A program made the translations under genes and the position numbers. Positions 17,649-26,639 of a stretch of DNA of 64,000 nucleotides are shown in pieces; positions within the stretch are counted from its first letter, which is position 1, and the number at the start of each line of letters is the position of its first letter. The DNA comes from Komagataeibacter swingsii (GTDB lineage Bacteria; Pseudomonadota; Alphaproteobacteria; Acetobacterales; Acetobacteraceae): the NCBI RefSeq assembly GCF_003207895.1, contig NZ_NKUB01000008.1, positions 62,001-126,000 of the forward strand, in the 5' to 3' direction. Below the pieces are notes generated by a model. The model worked only from the letters and a program-made list of their open reading frames with translations, was not told the DNA's origin and did no database searches.

Positions 17649-19037
17649 ATGGGCATACGGCACGGACACACGCGCGGCCTGCTGCTGATCCGGGGCGGGA
17701 CGGTGGTGACGGCGCAGGCGTCGTTTCGGGTTGATGTGCTGTGTGGCGACGTGGGGGAAATCCTGGCCGTTGGTCCCGATCTGGACATCCCTTCCAACGG
17801 CACGGTGGTCGATGCGGGCGGGCTGCTGGTCATGCCCGGCGGGGTGGACCCGCAGACCGGCATTGGCGCGGATGAGGCAGGCTTCGCCCGCACGGTGGCG
17901 GCGCTGTCGGGTGGCACAACCACCATCCTTGACACCATGCATCCCGATGGTGGCAGGCTGGATGCGGCATGGCGGGACTGGCGGCATGCCGCGCGCCATG
18001 CCCATGTCGATGTCGGGCTGCATATGGCGATGCCGGATTCCGGCACAGTCGTAATGCGGCACATGGACGTGCTGGTGGCGGAGCACGGCGTAAACGCCTT
18101 CCACCTGTCCATGGCCGATGGCCTGTCCGACCATGATATCCTGGAACTGACCAGCCATGCCGCCGCTTGCGGCGCCCTGTGCATGATCGAGGCCCAGAAC
18201 GCGCAGGCCGTGGCCTATCTGCGCGCCGGACTGGACCATGCGGGCATTACCGGCAGCGAGGCCTGCCTGCTGTCCGCCCCGCCAGCAGTCGAGGTCGAAG
18301 CAGTGGGCCGCGCCATCATGCTGGCGGGACTGTCCGGCGGGCCGGTGCATGTGGGGCCGGTATCCACCACTGGCGCCACGGAAGTTCTTGCGCAGACCCG
18401 CCTGCGTGGCCAGCGGGTGGAAGCGCATGTGCTGGCCCCGCATCTGGTGGTGGATGAGGCGGTCCACGATCCCGAAGGCGACGCGGTCCCGGATTCCTGC
18501 ATTACCCTGCCTCCCTTTCGCGATGGGATGCACCGGCGGGCGTTATGGGGTGGGCTGGCGTCTGGCAATATCGGCATGGTGGCCAGTGGTTTCCGCCCGG
18601 CGGGCGGCGCGGGAAACGGTGTGGCCGACGGCCTTGGGCAACGCATGCGCGTGGTCTGGCAGCATGGCGTGCGCGCGGGCATCCTGACGGCGGAGGAATT
18701 CGTGGCCGCCACATCGCAGGCGGCGGCCCGCGCCTTCAATATCTATCCCCGCAAGGGCGCGATCATGCCGGGGGCTGATGCCGATATCGTGCTGTGGGAT
18801 CCCGATGCGCAGGAAACGTGTGTGTCCGGCCTGTATGCCGGGATCACGCTGGGTGGCCGGGCGGTGCAGGTCATTCGCGGCGGTGTGACGGTATGGAAGG
18901 ACGACATGCCGTGCGAAGGTGCGGGATACGGGGCCTATGTGCCGTGTCCGGCCTTCCGGCCCCAACTGTCGGAACGCATGCGCAGGGCGGCGCACCTGTC
19001 GATGCGTGACGGTGAAAGACATGATCGTGGCCCTTGA
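17649..19037 (+). CDS. Hydantoinase/dihydropyrimidinase homologue lacking all metal ligands (probable pseudoenzyme)
   Basis: A 462-residue protein that aligns along its length with D-hydantoinases: LLIRGGTVVTAQASFRVDVL at the start, VMPGGVDP, a GGTTTILD strand, SAPPAVEVEAVGRAI, APHLVVDE, and AFNIYPRKGAIMPGADADIV near the end. By my alignment every residue that holds the two metals is changed: the HxH after PGG-DP is Gln69/Gly71, the carboxylated Lys is His152 (AFHLSMAD), the next His is Glu181 (IEAQN), the following His is Pro237, and the Asp of T-D-H-C is Gly314. It is full length and open, so function without the usual catalysis (scaffold, regulator or altered chemistry) is inferred. It leads the purine-catabolism island, where PuuE provides allantoinase activity. 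Confidence 0.8.
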   Translation: MGIRHGHTRGLLLIRGGTVVTAQASFRVDVLCGDVGEILAVGPDLDIPSNGTVVDAGGLLVMPGGVDPQTGIGADEAGFARTVAALSGGTTTILDTMHPDGGRLDAAWRDWRHAARHAHVDVGLHMAMPDSGTVVMRHMDVLVAEHGVNAFHLSMADGLSDHDILELTSHAAACGALCMIEAQNAQAVAYLRAGLDHAGITGSEACLLSAPPAVEVEAVGRAIMLAGLSGGPVHVGPVSTTGATEVLAQTRLRGQRVEAHVLAPHLVVDEAVHDPEGDAVPDSCITLPPFRDGMHRRALWGGLASGNIGMVASGFRPAGGAGNGVADGLGQRMRVVWQHGVRAGILTAEEFVAATSQAAARAFNIYPRKGAIMPGADADIVLWDPDAQETCVSGLYAGITLGGRAVQVIRGGVTVWKDDMPCEGAGYGAYVPCPAFRPQLSERMRRAAHLSMRDGERHDRGP

Positions 19038-19054
19038 ATATGTTGATGGGAAAT

Positions 19055-19133
19055 AAAAGTTCTTGGGCGCTGCCTTTTTTCAAAAAGGCAGCATTCTTCG
19101 AAGCTTTTTGAAAAAAGCTTCACCAAAAACTTT
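19055..19133 (+). repeat. Palindromic intergenic repeat, copy 4 (forward)
   Basis: Both hairpins are present. The left stem reads GCTGCC/GGCAGC instead of GCCGCC/GGCGGC, a paired change that preserves base pairing. The right stem GAAGCTTTTT / AAAAAGCTTC is intact. It separates the hydantoinase homologue from xdhA. Confidence 0.9.
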
Positions 19134-19274
19134 CCGAATGTCTCAAAGACGGGTTTTTCAGGCAGGCTCCTGTCCTTTGCCGGGGTGACAAGGCCGGACC
19201 GGGTTCCATATATTGGGCATATCACAATGAAAGGCTGTTCCGGCTGTCTGCCTTGAGGGGGGTGAGGCAGTCCT

Positions 19275-20798
19275 GTGGCCATGATAGAGGGAACAGATTT
19301 GACGGGGATCAGACACGGCATCCGTTTCTATGTCGGAAACGAATGCCATACGTTGGCCGATGTCGCGCCGACGCGTACGCTGCTGGACTGGCTGCGCGAA
19401 GACCGTGGCCTGACCGGCACCAAGGAAGGCTGCAACGAAGGCGATTGCGGGGCCTGCACCGTGCTGGTGGTGCGGCTGGAAGGGGAGCGGCTGGTCTGGC
19501 GCGCGGTCAATGCGTGCATCCAGTTCGTCTCCATGCTGGATGGCGCGCAGGTCCTGACCATCGAGGACGTTCGCGCCCCCGATGGCAGCCTGCATCCCGT
19601 GCAGCAGGCCATGGTGGACCAGCATGGCTCGCAATGCGGCTTCTGCACGCCCGGTTTCGTCATGTCCATGGTGGCGGGGCGCAAGGCCGACGGGCTGGCG
19701 CAGGATGAACACGCGATTGATGACATGCTAGCCGGTAACCTGTGCCGCTGCACCGGATACGCCCCGATCGTGCGCGCCATGCGCCACGCCGTGCAGGCGG
19801 GACCGGACCATTTCGACGCCATGGCGGGAGAGATCGCCGACCGGCTGCGCGCCCTGCGCGACGGGGCGACGGTCGAACTCGACGGGCCGGCGGGCCGCCT
19901 GACCATTCCCGCGGATGCCGATGCGCTGGCACGGGTCATGGTGGCGCATCCCGATGCGCGGATCGTGGCGGGGGCGACCGATGTGGGCCTGTGGGTGACC
20001 AAGGGCATGCGGGACCTGCCGCATGTTGTCGCCATCGGGCAGGTGCCCGACCTGCGCCGGATCGAATGCAATAAGGATGGGGTATATCTCGGCGCTGCCG
20101 TCACATGGCAGGAAGCACGCGCTGTTCTGGCTGATATCCTGCCGCAGCCGGATGCGGAGGTCATCCGCCGCATCGGTTCGGTGCAGGTGCGCAACAGCGG
20201 CACGGTATGCGGCAATATCGCCAACGGCTCACCCATTGGCGACGGGCCGCCGGTGCTGATCGCGGCGGGGGCGAAGCTGCACCTGCGTCGTGGTGACGTG
20301 CGGCGCGTCATCGCGCTGGAAGATTTCTTCATTGATTACGGCAGGCAGGACCGTGCGCCGGGTGAGTTCGTGGAAGGCGTGAGCATCCCCCGTCCCGGAG
20401 CGGACACCGTGATCCGCGCATGGAAAGTGTCCAAGCGGTTCGATCAGGACATTTCCGCCATCCTGGGCGCGTTTTCCCTGACGTTTGCGCCTGATGGCGC
20501 CATTGCCAGTGCCCGCGTGGCCTTTGGCGGCATGGCCGCCACACCGCGTCGCGCCAGCCGGACGGAAGCGGCACTGGAAGGCCACAGGTGGGATGAAACC
20601 ACGCTGGCGGCAGCCCGTCAGGCCATCATGGCTGATTTCGCCCCCATTACCGACATGCGGGCCAGCGACTGGTACCGCCGCACGGTCGCGGCCAACCTGC
20701 TGACCCGGCTTCATGCCGATTGCGGGCCGGAGAACGCACGCGCCGATATCAGCGTGCGCGCGGCCTGCGCCAATGCGGGAGGACACGCCCATGGCTGA
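19275..20798 (+). CDS. xdhA: Xanthine dehydrogenase small subunit (2Fe-2S and FAD domains)
   Basis: A 507-residue fusion of the 2x[2Fe-2S] and FAD-binding domains. Cluster ligands are visible in GCNEGDCGACTVL, NACIQF, CGFCTPGFVMS and GNLCRCTGYAPI. The FAD domain (about 190-500) includes IVAGATDVGLWVTKG and RNSGTVCGNIANGSPIGDGP. With XdhB it oxidises hypoxanthine and xanthine to urate in the cytoplasm, passing electrons to NAD+. The GTG start at 19275 follows a GGGGGGTGAGG stretch; ATG 19281 is possible. The stop overlaps the xdhB start by 8 bases. Confidence 0.95.
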   Translation: MAMIEGTDLTGIRHGIRFYVGNECHTLADVAPTRTLLDWLREDRGLTGTKEGCNEGDCGACTVLVVRLEGERLVWRAVNACIQFVSMLDGAQVLTIEDVRAPDGSLHPVQQAMVDQHGSQCGFCTPGFVMSMVAGRKADGLAQDEHAIDDMLAGNLCRCTGYAPIVRAMRHAVQAGPDHFDAMAGEIADRLRALRDGATVELDGPAGRLTIPADADALARVMVAHPDARIVAGATDVGLWVTKGMRDLPHVVAIGQVPDLRRIECNKDGVYLGAAVTWQEARAVLADILPQPDAEVIRRIGSVQVRNSGTVCGNIANGSPIGDGPPVLIAAGAKLHLRRGDVRRVIALEDFFIDYGRQDRAPGEFVEGVSIPRPGADTVIRAWKVSKRFDQDISAILGAFSLTFAPDGAIASARVAFGGMAATPRRASRTEAALEGHRWDETTLAAARQAIMADFAPITDMRASDWYRRTVAANLLTRLHADCGPENARADISVRAACANAGGHAHG

Positions 20799-23154
20799 TG
20801 GAAACAGCTTTGCCAACGCATCCCCCCCGGCGGGCGATGGCATCGTGCCCGGCGGCGCATCGGACAGCCTGCGCCACGAAAGTGCCGCCATGCATGTGCA
20901 GGGCAGCGCCACCTATATCGATGACCTGCCCGAACCACGTGGCACGCTGCATCTGGTCCCGGGGCTGAGTACCCGCGCCCATGCCCGCATCCTGTCCATG
21001 GACCTTGACGCCGTGCGTCAGGCGGATGGCGTGGTGGGCGTCTACACCGCCGCCGACATTCCCGGCGACAACCAGATCAGCCCCGTGGGCAAGGGGGACG
21101 AACCGCTTCTGGCGACTACCGAGGTCTCGTTTTACGGCCAGCCGGTATTCGTGGTTGCCGCCACCACCCGCAACGCGGCGCGCCGGGCGGTGCGTCTGGC
21201 GAAGGTGGAGTATGAGGACCTGCCCGCCATCCTGAACGTGGCCGAAGCCCGGGCCGCCGGCAGCCCCATGGTCTGGCGGCCGATGGAAATGAAGCGCGGC
21301 GACGTGGTGGCGGGGCTTGAGCACGCTCCCCGCAGGCTGTCGGGCCGCGTGACCGTAGGCGGGCAGGAACATTTCTACCTTGAGGGGCAGGTCGCCCTGG
21401 CCCGGCCGGGTGAGGAGGGGGAGGTGCATGTCACATCCTCCACCCAGCACCCGACCGAAACCCAGCATATGGTCGCCCATGTGCTGGACCGTCCCGCCAA
21501 CCTGGTCACGGTCGAGGTCCGGCGCATGGGCGGCGGCTTTGGCGGCAAGGAAACACAGGCCAATGCCTGCGCCTGCCTGGCAGCCCTGGTGGCCGACCGG
21601 ATGGGGCGCGCGGCCAAGATGCGGCTGGACCGTGACGACGACATGACCATGACCGGCAAGCGGCATGATTTTGTCATTGATTATGATGTCGGCTTTACCG
21701 ACGAAGGCCGGATTGTCGCGGTGGACATGGTGCTGGCGGCGCGGTGCGGGTGGTCGGCCGACCTGTCCGGCCCGGTGATCGACCGTGCGCTGTTCCATGC
21801 GGATAATGCCTATTTCTACCCCGATGTGCGGCTGCGGTCCGAACCGCTGCGCACCAATACGCAGTCCAACACTGCCTATCGCGGTTTTGGCGGCCCGCAG
21901 GGCGTTGTCGCGGCGGAACGCGTGATCGAGGAGATCGCGTTCGCCACCGGCCTTGACCCGCTGGCGGTGCGCCTGCGCAACGCCTACGGCACGCATGACC
22001 GCAACGTCACACCCTACAACATGGTGGTCGAGGACTCGATCACCGCCGAACTGCTGCCCGAACTGGCGCGGCGCTGCCATTACGAAAAACGGCGCGAGGC
22101 CTGCCGTGCGTTCAATGCCGGCAGCCCCTACCTGCGGCGCGGCATTGCGATCACGCCGGTCAAATTCGGCATTTCCTTCACCGCCACCCATTACAACCAG
22201 GCCGGCGCGCTGGTTCATGTCTATACCGACGGGTCGGTGCAGGTGAACCACGGCGGCACGGAAATGGGGCAGGGCCTGCATACCAAGATGGTGCAGGTCG
22301 CCATGCGTGAACTGGGGCTGGGCACGGATCAGGTGCGCATTACCGCCACCACGACCGGCAAGGTGCCCAATACGTCCGCCACGGCGGCGTCTTCCGGCGC
22401 CGACCTCAACGGCATGGCGGTGCTGGACGCGGTGCGGCGCATCAAGCGCAGGCTGGTGGAATTCGCGGCCGCCCACTGGAACGTGGGCGAGGACGAAGTC
22501 CGCTTCGCCCCTGATGGCGTGCATGTGGGGCAGAAGGTCATCGCGTTTTCGCACCTGACGCGGCAGGCCTATTTCGCGCGCGTATCCATGTCCGCCAACG
22601 GGTTTTACAAGACGCCGAAGATTTCATGGAACGGGGATACGGGTCAGGGCCGCCCGTTCTATTACTTCGCCTATGGCGCGGCGTGTTCGGAGGTCGTGAT
22701 CGACCTGCTGACCGGCGAGATGAAGATCGACCGCGTGGATATCCTGCATGACGCGGGGCAGTCGCTGAACCCGGCGCTGGATATCGGCCAGATCGAGGGC
22801 GGCTTCGTGCAGGGCGCGGGGTGGCTGACATGCGAGGAACTGGTCTGGGACAGGGCGGGCCGCCTGCGCACGCACGCGCCCAGCACGTACAAGATCCCGG
22901 CCTGTTCCGACCGTCCGCGCGTGTTCAATGTCGAACTGCTGGAAAACGCGCCCAACCGCGAACACACCATCTTCCGTTCCAAGGCGGTGGGGGAACCGCC
23001 CTTCGTGCACGGTGTGTCGGTGCTTCAGGCGGTGTCCGACGCGCTGGCCAGCCTGGATGGCTACCGCACCTGCCCGCGTCTGGACGCGCCCGCCACGCCT
23101 GAAATGATCCTGCGCGTGGCCGAACGCATGCGGCACGGCAGCCCGCCCGCCTGA
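20791..23154 (+). CDS. xdhB: Xanthine dehydrogenase molybdopterin-binding large subunit
   Basis: A 787-residue Moco subunit. GGGFGGKETQANACACLAAL and RGFGGPQGVVAAE contact the cofactor, MGQGLHTKMVQVA is the MGQG loop, and FRSKAVGEPPFVHG contains the catalytic Glu of the xanthine oxidase family. The start ATG 20791 is preceded by GGGAGGAC and fits the usual MADGNS... beginning; longer in-frame starts lie inside xdhA. It is translated coupled to xdhA, and xdhC follows 5 bases later. Confidence 0.95.
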   Translation: MADGNSFANASPPAGDGIVPGGASDSLRHESAAMHVQGSATYIDDLPEPRGTLHLVPGLSTRAHARILSMDLDAVRQADGVVGVYTAADIPGDNQISPVGKGDEPLLATTEVSFYGQPVFVVAATTRNAARRAVRLAKVEYEDLPAILNVAEARAAGSPMVWRPMEMKRGDVVAGLEHAPRRLSGRVTVGGQEHFYLEGQVALARPGEEGEVHVTSSTQHPTETQHMVAHVLDRPANLVTVEVRRMGGGFGGKETQANACACLAALVADRMGRAAKMRLDRDDDMTMTGKRHDFVIDYDVGFTDEGRIVAVDMVLAARCGWSADLSGPVIDRALFHADNAYFYPDVRLRSEPLRTNTQSNTAYRGFGGPQGVVAAERVIEEIAFATGLDPLAVRLRNAYGTHDRNVTPYNMVVEDSITAELLPELARRCHYEKRREACRAFNAGSPYLRRGIAITPVKFGISFTATHYNQAGALVHVYTDGSVQVNHGGTEMGQGLHTKMVQVAMRELGLGTDQVRITATTTGKVPNTSATAASSGADLNGMAVLDAVRRIKRRLVEFAAAHWNVGEDEVRFAPDGVHVGQKVIAFSHLTRQAYFARVSMSANGFYKTPKISWNGDTGQGRPFYYFAYGAACSEVVIDLLTGEMKIDRVDILHDAGQSLNPALDIGQIEGGFVQGAGWLTCEELVWDRAGRLRTHAPSTYKIPACSDRPRVFNVELLENAPNREHTIFRSKAVGEPPFVHGVSVLQAVSDALASLDGYRTCPRLDAPATPEMILRVAERMRHGSPPA

Positions 23155-23159
23155 GCGCC

Positions 23160-24014
23160 ATGAGCATGGAAATGCGCGCGGATCTGGTGCGATGGCGGCT
23201 GTCAGGCCAGCCGGTCGCCCGGGTCCGTGTGTCGGACGCGCGCGGGTCCACCCCGCGTGAGGCCGGAACCTTCATGCTGGTCACGCCCACCGAACAGTCC
23301 GGCACGATCGGTGGCGGCGACCTGGAATGGAATGCGATCCATCAGGCGCGCAGGCTGCTGGATGCGGGCGGGCAGGCGCTGGTGCAGCGCATAAGCCTTG
23401 GCGGCAATTCAGGCCAGTGCTGCGGGGGTGAAGTGCGCCTGACCCTTGATGTGCCGGATCGTGCCGGGCTGGATGAGATCCTGGCGCAGCTTGAACACCT
23501 GCGCCGCACGCAGCCGCTGCTGCTGCTGTTTGGCGCGGGCCATGTGGGCCGTGCGCTGGCGCATGTGCTGGCTCCGCTGCCGCTGCGGCTGGCATGGTGC
23601 GATTCGCGCCCGCATGAATTCGGTCCCTCCATTCCCGCAGGGGTGGCGGTGCATGACGATGGCGCATGGGAGCCGCTTGTAGCCCACGCCCCGCCGGGTT
23701 CCGGCGCGCTGGTCCTGACCCGGAGCCACGCGTTGGACAGCCTTATTGTTGCATCCCTCCTCGAACGGGGTGATTTTCGCTATGTCGGGCTGATAGGCTC
23801 GCACACGAAACGCCGGCGGTTCGAGGCGGGCTTCCGCCAGATCGGCCTGCCTGAAGAGCGGATCGCCACCATGGTCTGCCCGATCGGGGACCGCGGCGTG
23901 CGCGACAAGCGGCCCGCCGTCATCGCCGCGCTGGTCGCGGCGGAAATCGTCACCCGCTTCCTGCATCCGGCGCAGGCGGGCGGCCATGCAAACGGGGATG
24001 ACACCAGCCCATGA
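23160..24014 (+). CDS. xdhC: XdhC molybdenum cofactor insertion/sulfuration chaperone
   Basis: A 284-residue XdhC protein. XdhC binds Moco, helps sulfurate it and delivers it to XdhB. The N-terminal domain contains DARGSTPREAGTFMLV and GTIGGGDLEWNAI with GGNSGQCCGGEV, the family Cys pair region; the C-terminal Rossmann domain has LLLFGAGHVGRALAHVL and YVGLIGSHTKRRRFE. Its stop overlaps the lysR start by 4 bases. Confidence 0.95.
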   Translation: MSMEMRADLVRWRLSGQPVARVRVSDARGSTPREAGTFMLVTPTEQSGTIGGGDLEWNAIHQARRLLDAGGQALVQRISLGGNSGQCCGGEVRLTLDVPDRAGLDEILAQLEHLRRTQPLLLLFGAGHVGRALAHVLAPLPLRLAWCDSRPHEFGPSIPAGVAVHDDGAWEPLVAHAPPGSGALVLTRSHALDSLIVASLLERGDFRYVGLIGSHTKRRRFEAGFRQIGLPEERIATMVCPIGDRGVRDKRPAVIAALVAAEIVTRFLHPAQAGGHANGDDTSP

Positions 24015-24967
24015 ACGATCCGCTTTCCCGTACCCCCCGCATGATGCGGCTGCATGCGCGGGGCATTTCCTATTTCAACGCCGTGCGGGAATGCCGCTCG
24101 ATCCGCGAGGCCGCGCGCAGGCTGAACGTCACGCCATCCGCCCTGACCCGCCAGCTTGCGCAGATGGAGGCCGAAATCGGCGCGCCGCTGTTCGACCGCC
24201 TGCCCGATGGCATGGTGCTGACGGAAGTGGGCACGATCATGGCCCGCCATATCGTGACCGTGATGCAGGACGCGGCCCGGACGGAAGAACAGATCAACGC
24301 CCTGTCCGGCCGCCATGACGGGCGGCTGCGCATCATGGCGGTGGAAGGGATCGCGGGGCAGTTGCTGCCCGCCCTGCTGGAACGCATCATTTCAGCCTAT
24401 CCATCCGTGGAACTGCATGTGGAGGTCGGCGCGCCTAAGACCATCGTATCCGCCCTGCAGGACGGGCGGGTGGACCTGGGCATTGCCTTTTCGCTGGCGC
24501 TGTATCCCGAACTGCGGCGCGTGGCGGTGGGGCATTTCCCGGTTGGGGCCGTGGTGCGCGCGGACCACCCGCTGGCGCATCTGCGCACGGTCACGGTGGA
24601 GGAATGCACCGCCTACCGCCTGATCCTGCCCACGCGCACGCTGTCGCTGTACCGCGTCATGGAACCCATGCTGCGCCCATGGCAGGACCGGCTGAACGTG
24701 GTGCTGCAGACCGGGTCGATCGAACTGACCAACCGCATGGTGCGGGCCGGGGCTGGGCTTGCGTTCCAGTCACCGCTGGCGGTGGGCGCGCAGCCGGGAC
24801 AGGACAGCCTGCGCCATGTGCCGCTGCGTGACACGCGGGCGGTGACGGACCTTGGGGCCTATGTGCGGGAATCCCGCTGGCTGCCGCCCCTGCTGGAAAC
24901 GGTGATCGAGGAACTGCGGCTGGAACTGCGCCGCGTGCAGGGGGTCAGCGACGAACGGGTGGTCTGA
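24011..24967 (+). CDS. LysR-family transcriptional regulator of the purine-catabolism island
   Basis: A 318-residue LTTR: an N-terminal winged helix-turn-helix (SIREAARRLNVTPSALTRQL, about 32-51) and a periplasmic-binding-protein-like effector domain (about 97-305). It is coupled to xdhC by a 4-base overlap and sits immediately before the operator-like palindrome at 24974-24990 and the flavin monooxygenase-hpx genes, so control of the flanking purine genes is the simplest reading. The inducer is unknown; a ureide or urate is plausible. Confidence 0.9.
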   Translation: MNDPLSRTPRMMRLHARGISYFNAVRECRSIREAARRLNVTPSALTRQLAQMEAEIGAPLFDRLPDGMVLTEVGTIMARHIVTVMQDAARTEEQINALSGRHDGRLRIMAVEGIAGQLLPALLERIISAYPSVELHVEVGAPKTIVSALQDGRVDLGIAFSLALYPELRRVAVGHFPVGAVVRADHPLAHLRTVTVEECTAYRLILPTRTLSLYRVMEPMLRPWQDRLNVVLQTGSIELTNRMVRAGAGLAFQSPLAVGAQPGQDSLRHVPLRDTRAVTDLGAYVRESRWLPPLLETVIEELRLELRRVQGVSDERVV

Positions 24968-24973
24968 CCCGGT

Positions 24974-24990
24974 GTTGCGTTTTGGGCAAC
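24974..24990. promoter_or_regulatory. Candidate LysR-type operator
   Basis: GTTGC-N7-GCAAC is a perfect interrupted palindrome with the LTTR T-N11-A form (T24976, A24988), seven bases after the lysR stop. A TATACT -10-like hexamer lies at 25007-25012. The monooxygenase start is 149 bases away, leaving room for an activated promoter. No similar site was found before xdhA. Confidence 0.5.
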
Positions 24991-25138
24991 GGAACGGTCA
25001 GATCATTATACTAGACGGAACACGTGGCGGGCTGATTAGATTTACCCATCATGGTGCGGTTGGGGACTATCCGCATGGCGTCGGGGGACGCCATGCGGGC
25101 TGCATCGACAAACAGTAAAACATGATGGGAACCCGCAG

Positions 25139-26596
25139 ATGGACACCACAACGCCGCCGAATGCCGGGATAAGCAGCGGGCTTGCAGCACTGGACGCGGC
25201 GGTGCGCCGGGATCTGGAAATCATCCGCTATCCCCGCAAGGAATGGGTTCCCCCCATGGAACGCGACGGCCAGCGCGTGCTGGACGTGGCCATTATCGGG
25301 GCGGGTCAGGGCGGCCTCGCCACGGCCTTTGCGCTCAAGCGCAACAACATCACCAATGTCCGGATTTTTGACCGTGCGGCCAAGGGCGGCGAAGGCCCGT
25401 GGGTGACGTTCGCGCGCATGATCACGCTGCGCACGCCCAAATACGTGACCGGCCCCGATCTTGGCGTGCCCTCGCTCACGCCGCGTTCGTGGTACGAGGC
25501 GCAGTACGGGGCCGAAGCATGGGAAAAGCTGGACAAGATCCCGCGCGGGCAGTGGCAGGACTACCTGGACTGGTACCGTGACATCCTGAACCTGCCGGTT
25601 GCAAACGACCATGATTTCCGGGGCGTTACATGGGAAGATGGCCTGCTGCGCCTGACCTTCCGCCGCCCCGACGGGTCCACCCATGTGCATTATGCCCGCA
25701 AGCTGGTGCTGGCCACCGGGATCGAGGGCTGCGGTTCGTGGCATGTGCCCGATTTCATCCGTGATGGGCTGCCGCGCGCGCGTTATGCCCATACGTCGGA
25801 AAACATCGACTTCACGGCGCTGAAGGGCAAGCGCATTGGCGTGCTGGGGGCAGGGGCGTCCGCATTCGACAACGCGGCCACGGCGCTGGAAAAAGGGACG
25901 GGCAGTGTCACGCTGTGCCTGCGGCGCAAGGAAATCCCGTCGATCAACCCGTATCGGTGGATGGAAAATACCGGCTTCCTCGCCTACTACCCCGCCCTGT
26001 CGGACGACCTGCGCTGGGGTTTCATGCGCCGGATATTCGAACTCAACCAGCCGCCACCGCAGGATACGTTCTGGCGTTGCCGCCGGCACAGGAATTTCTT
26101 CTTCCGCACCGGCTGTCCATGGACGGCGGCGCATATGGATGGTGACGAGATCGTGATCGATTCGCCCACGGGCGAAATGCGCTTCGATTTCGTGATCATC
26201 GGCACCGGGTTCACGACCGACCTGTCGCGCCGGCCGGAAACGCGGTCCTTTGCCCCCTCCGTTGCCCTGTGGGGCGATCGCTACACCGCGCCCGCGGGGG
26301 CGGAAAGCGCCGTGCTGGAAAGCTATCCCTACCTGGGCGAGAACTACCAGTTCCTGCCGCGCCGGGCGGATGACGCGCTGGCGCCCATGCTGGCGAACAT
26401 CCACAATTTCACGTTCTCGGCGACCCCCAGCATGGGGCTTTCGGGGGCGTCGATCAGCGGCATGCGCTTTGGTGTGGAACGCCTGGCCCGGGGGCTGGGG
26501 CGTGACCTGTATGTAGCCGATGGCCGGCAGCATCTTGAAAGTCTGCTGTCCTATGACGTGCCGGAACTGGTCAGTCTCGATCCTCCTGTTGCATGA
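25139..26596 (+). CDS. Class B-type flavin monooxygenase in the purine island (candidate for the missing urate-oxidising step)
   Basis: A 485-residue two-dinucleotide-domain flavoprotein. VAIIGAGQGGLATAFALKR (about 45-63) binds FAD, and RIGVLGAGASAFDNAATAL (about 231-250) binds NAD(P)H. ARYAHTSENIDF before the second Rossmann resembles the FMO/Baeyer-Villiger linker motif. There is a 45-residue N-terminal extension. It is unlike group A urate hydroxylase HpxO and unlike uricase or PuuD. Every other purine ring-opening step has a gene in this island, so urate oxidation is a hypothesis by elimination; oxidation of another purine or ureide is equally open. The hpx operon starts 43 bases downstream. 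Confidence 0.8.
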   Translation: MDTTTPPNAGISSGLAALDAAVRRDLEIIRYPRKEWVPPMERDGQRVLDVAIIGAGQGGLATAFALKRNNITNVRIFDRAAKGGEGPWVTFARMITLRTPKYVTGPDLGVPSLTPRSWYEAQYGAEAWEKLDKIPRGQWQDYLDWYRDILNLPVANDHDFRGVTWEDGLLRLTFRRPDGSTHVHYARKLVLATGIEGCGSWHVPDFIRDGLPRARYAHTSENIDFTALKGKRIGVLGAGASAFDNAATALEKGTGSVTLCLRRKEIPSINPYRWMENTGFLAYYPALSDDLRWGFMRRIFELNQPPPQDTFWRCRRHRNFFFRTGCPWTAAHMDGDEIVIDSPTGEMRFDFVIIGTGFTTDLSRRPETRSFAPSVALWGDRYTAPAGAESAVLESYPYLGENYQFLPRRADDALAPMLANIHNFTFSATPSMGLSGASISGMRFGVERLARGLGRDLYVADGRQHLESLLSYDVPELVSLDPPVA

Positions 26597-26639
26597 TGCG
26601 TCCCGGGTAGATTTATCCATTCGGGAGAGAATTGAGTAG

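Noticed and set aside
17649-19037. Active allantoinase or D-hydantoinase
   Set aside because: All metal ligands appear to be replaced; PuuE in the same island provides allantoinase function.
20749-22554. 601-residue open frame antisense to xdhB
   Set aside because: Shadow of a highly conserved gene; no domain or ribosome-binding site.
24991-25020. GGAAC boxes as EcfG promoters upstream of the monooxygenase
   Set aside because: No CGTT or GTT at 16-17 bases from either GGAAC; the palindrome and TATACT box explain the region better.
25139-26596. Calling the flavoprotein HpxO (group A urate hydroxylase)
   Set aside because: It has two separate Rossmann motifs and an FMO-like linker, unlike the single-dinucleotide group A fold.
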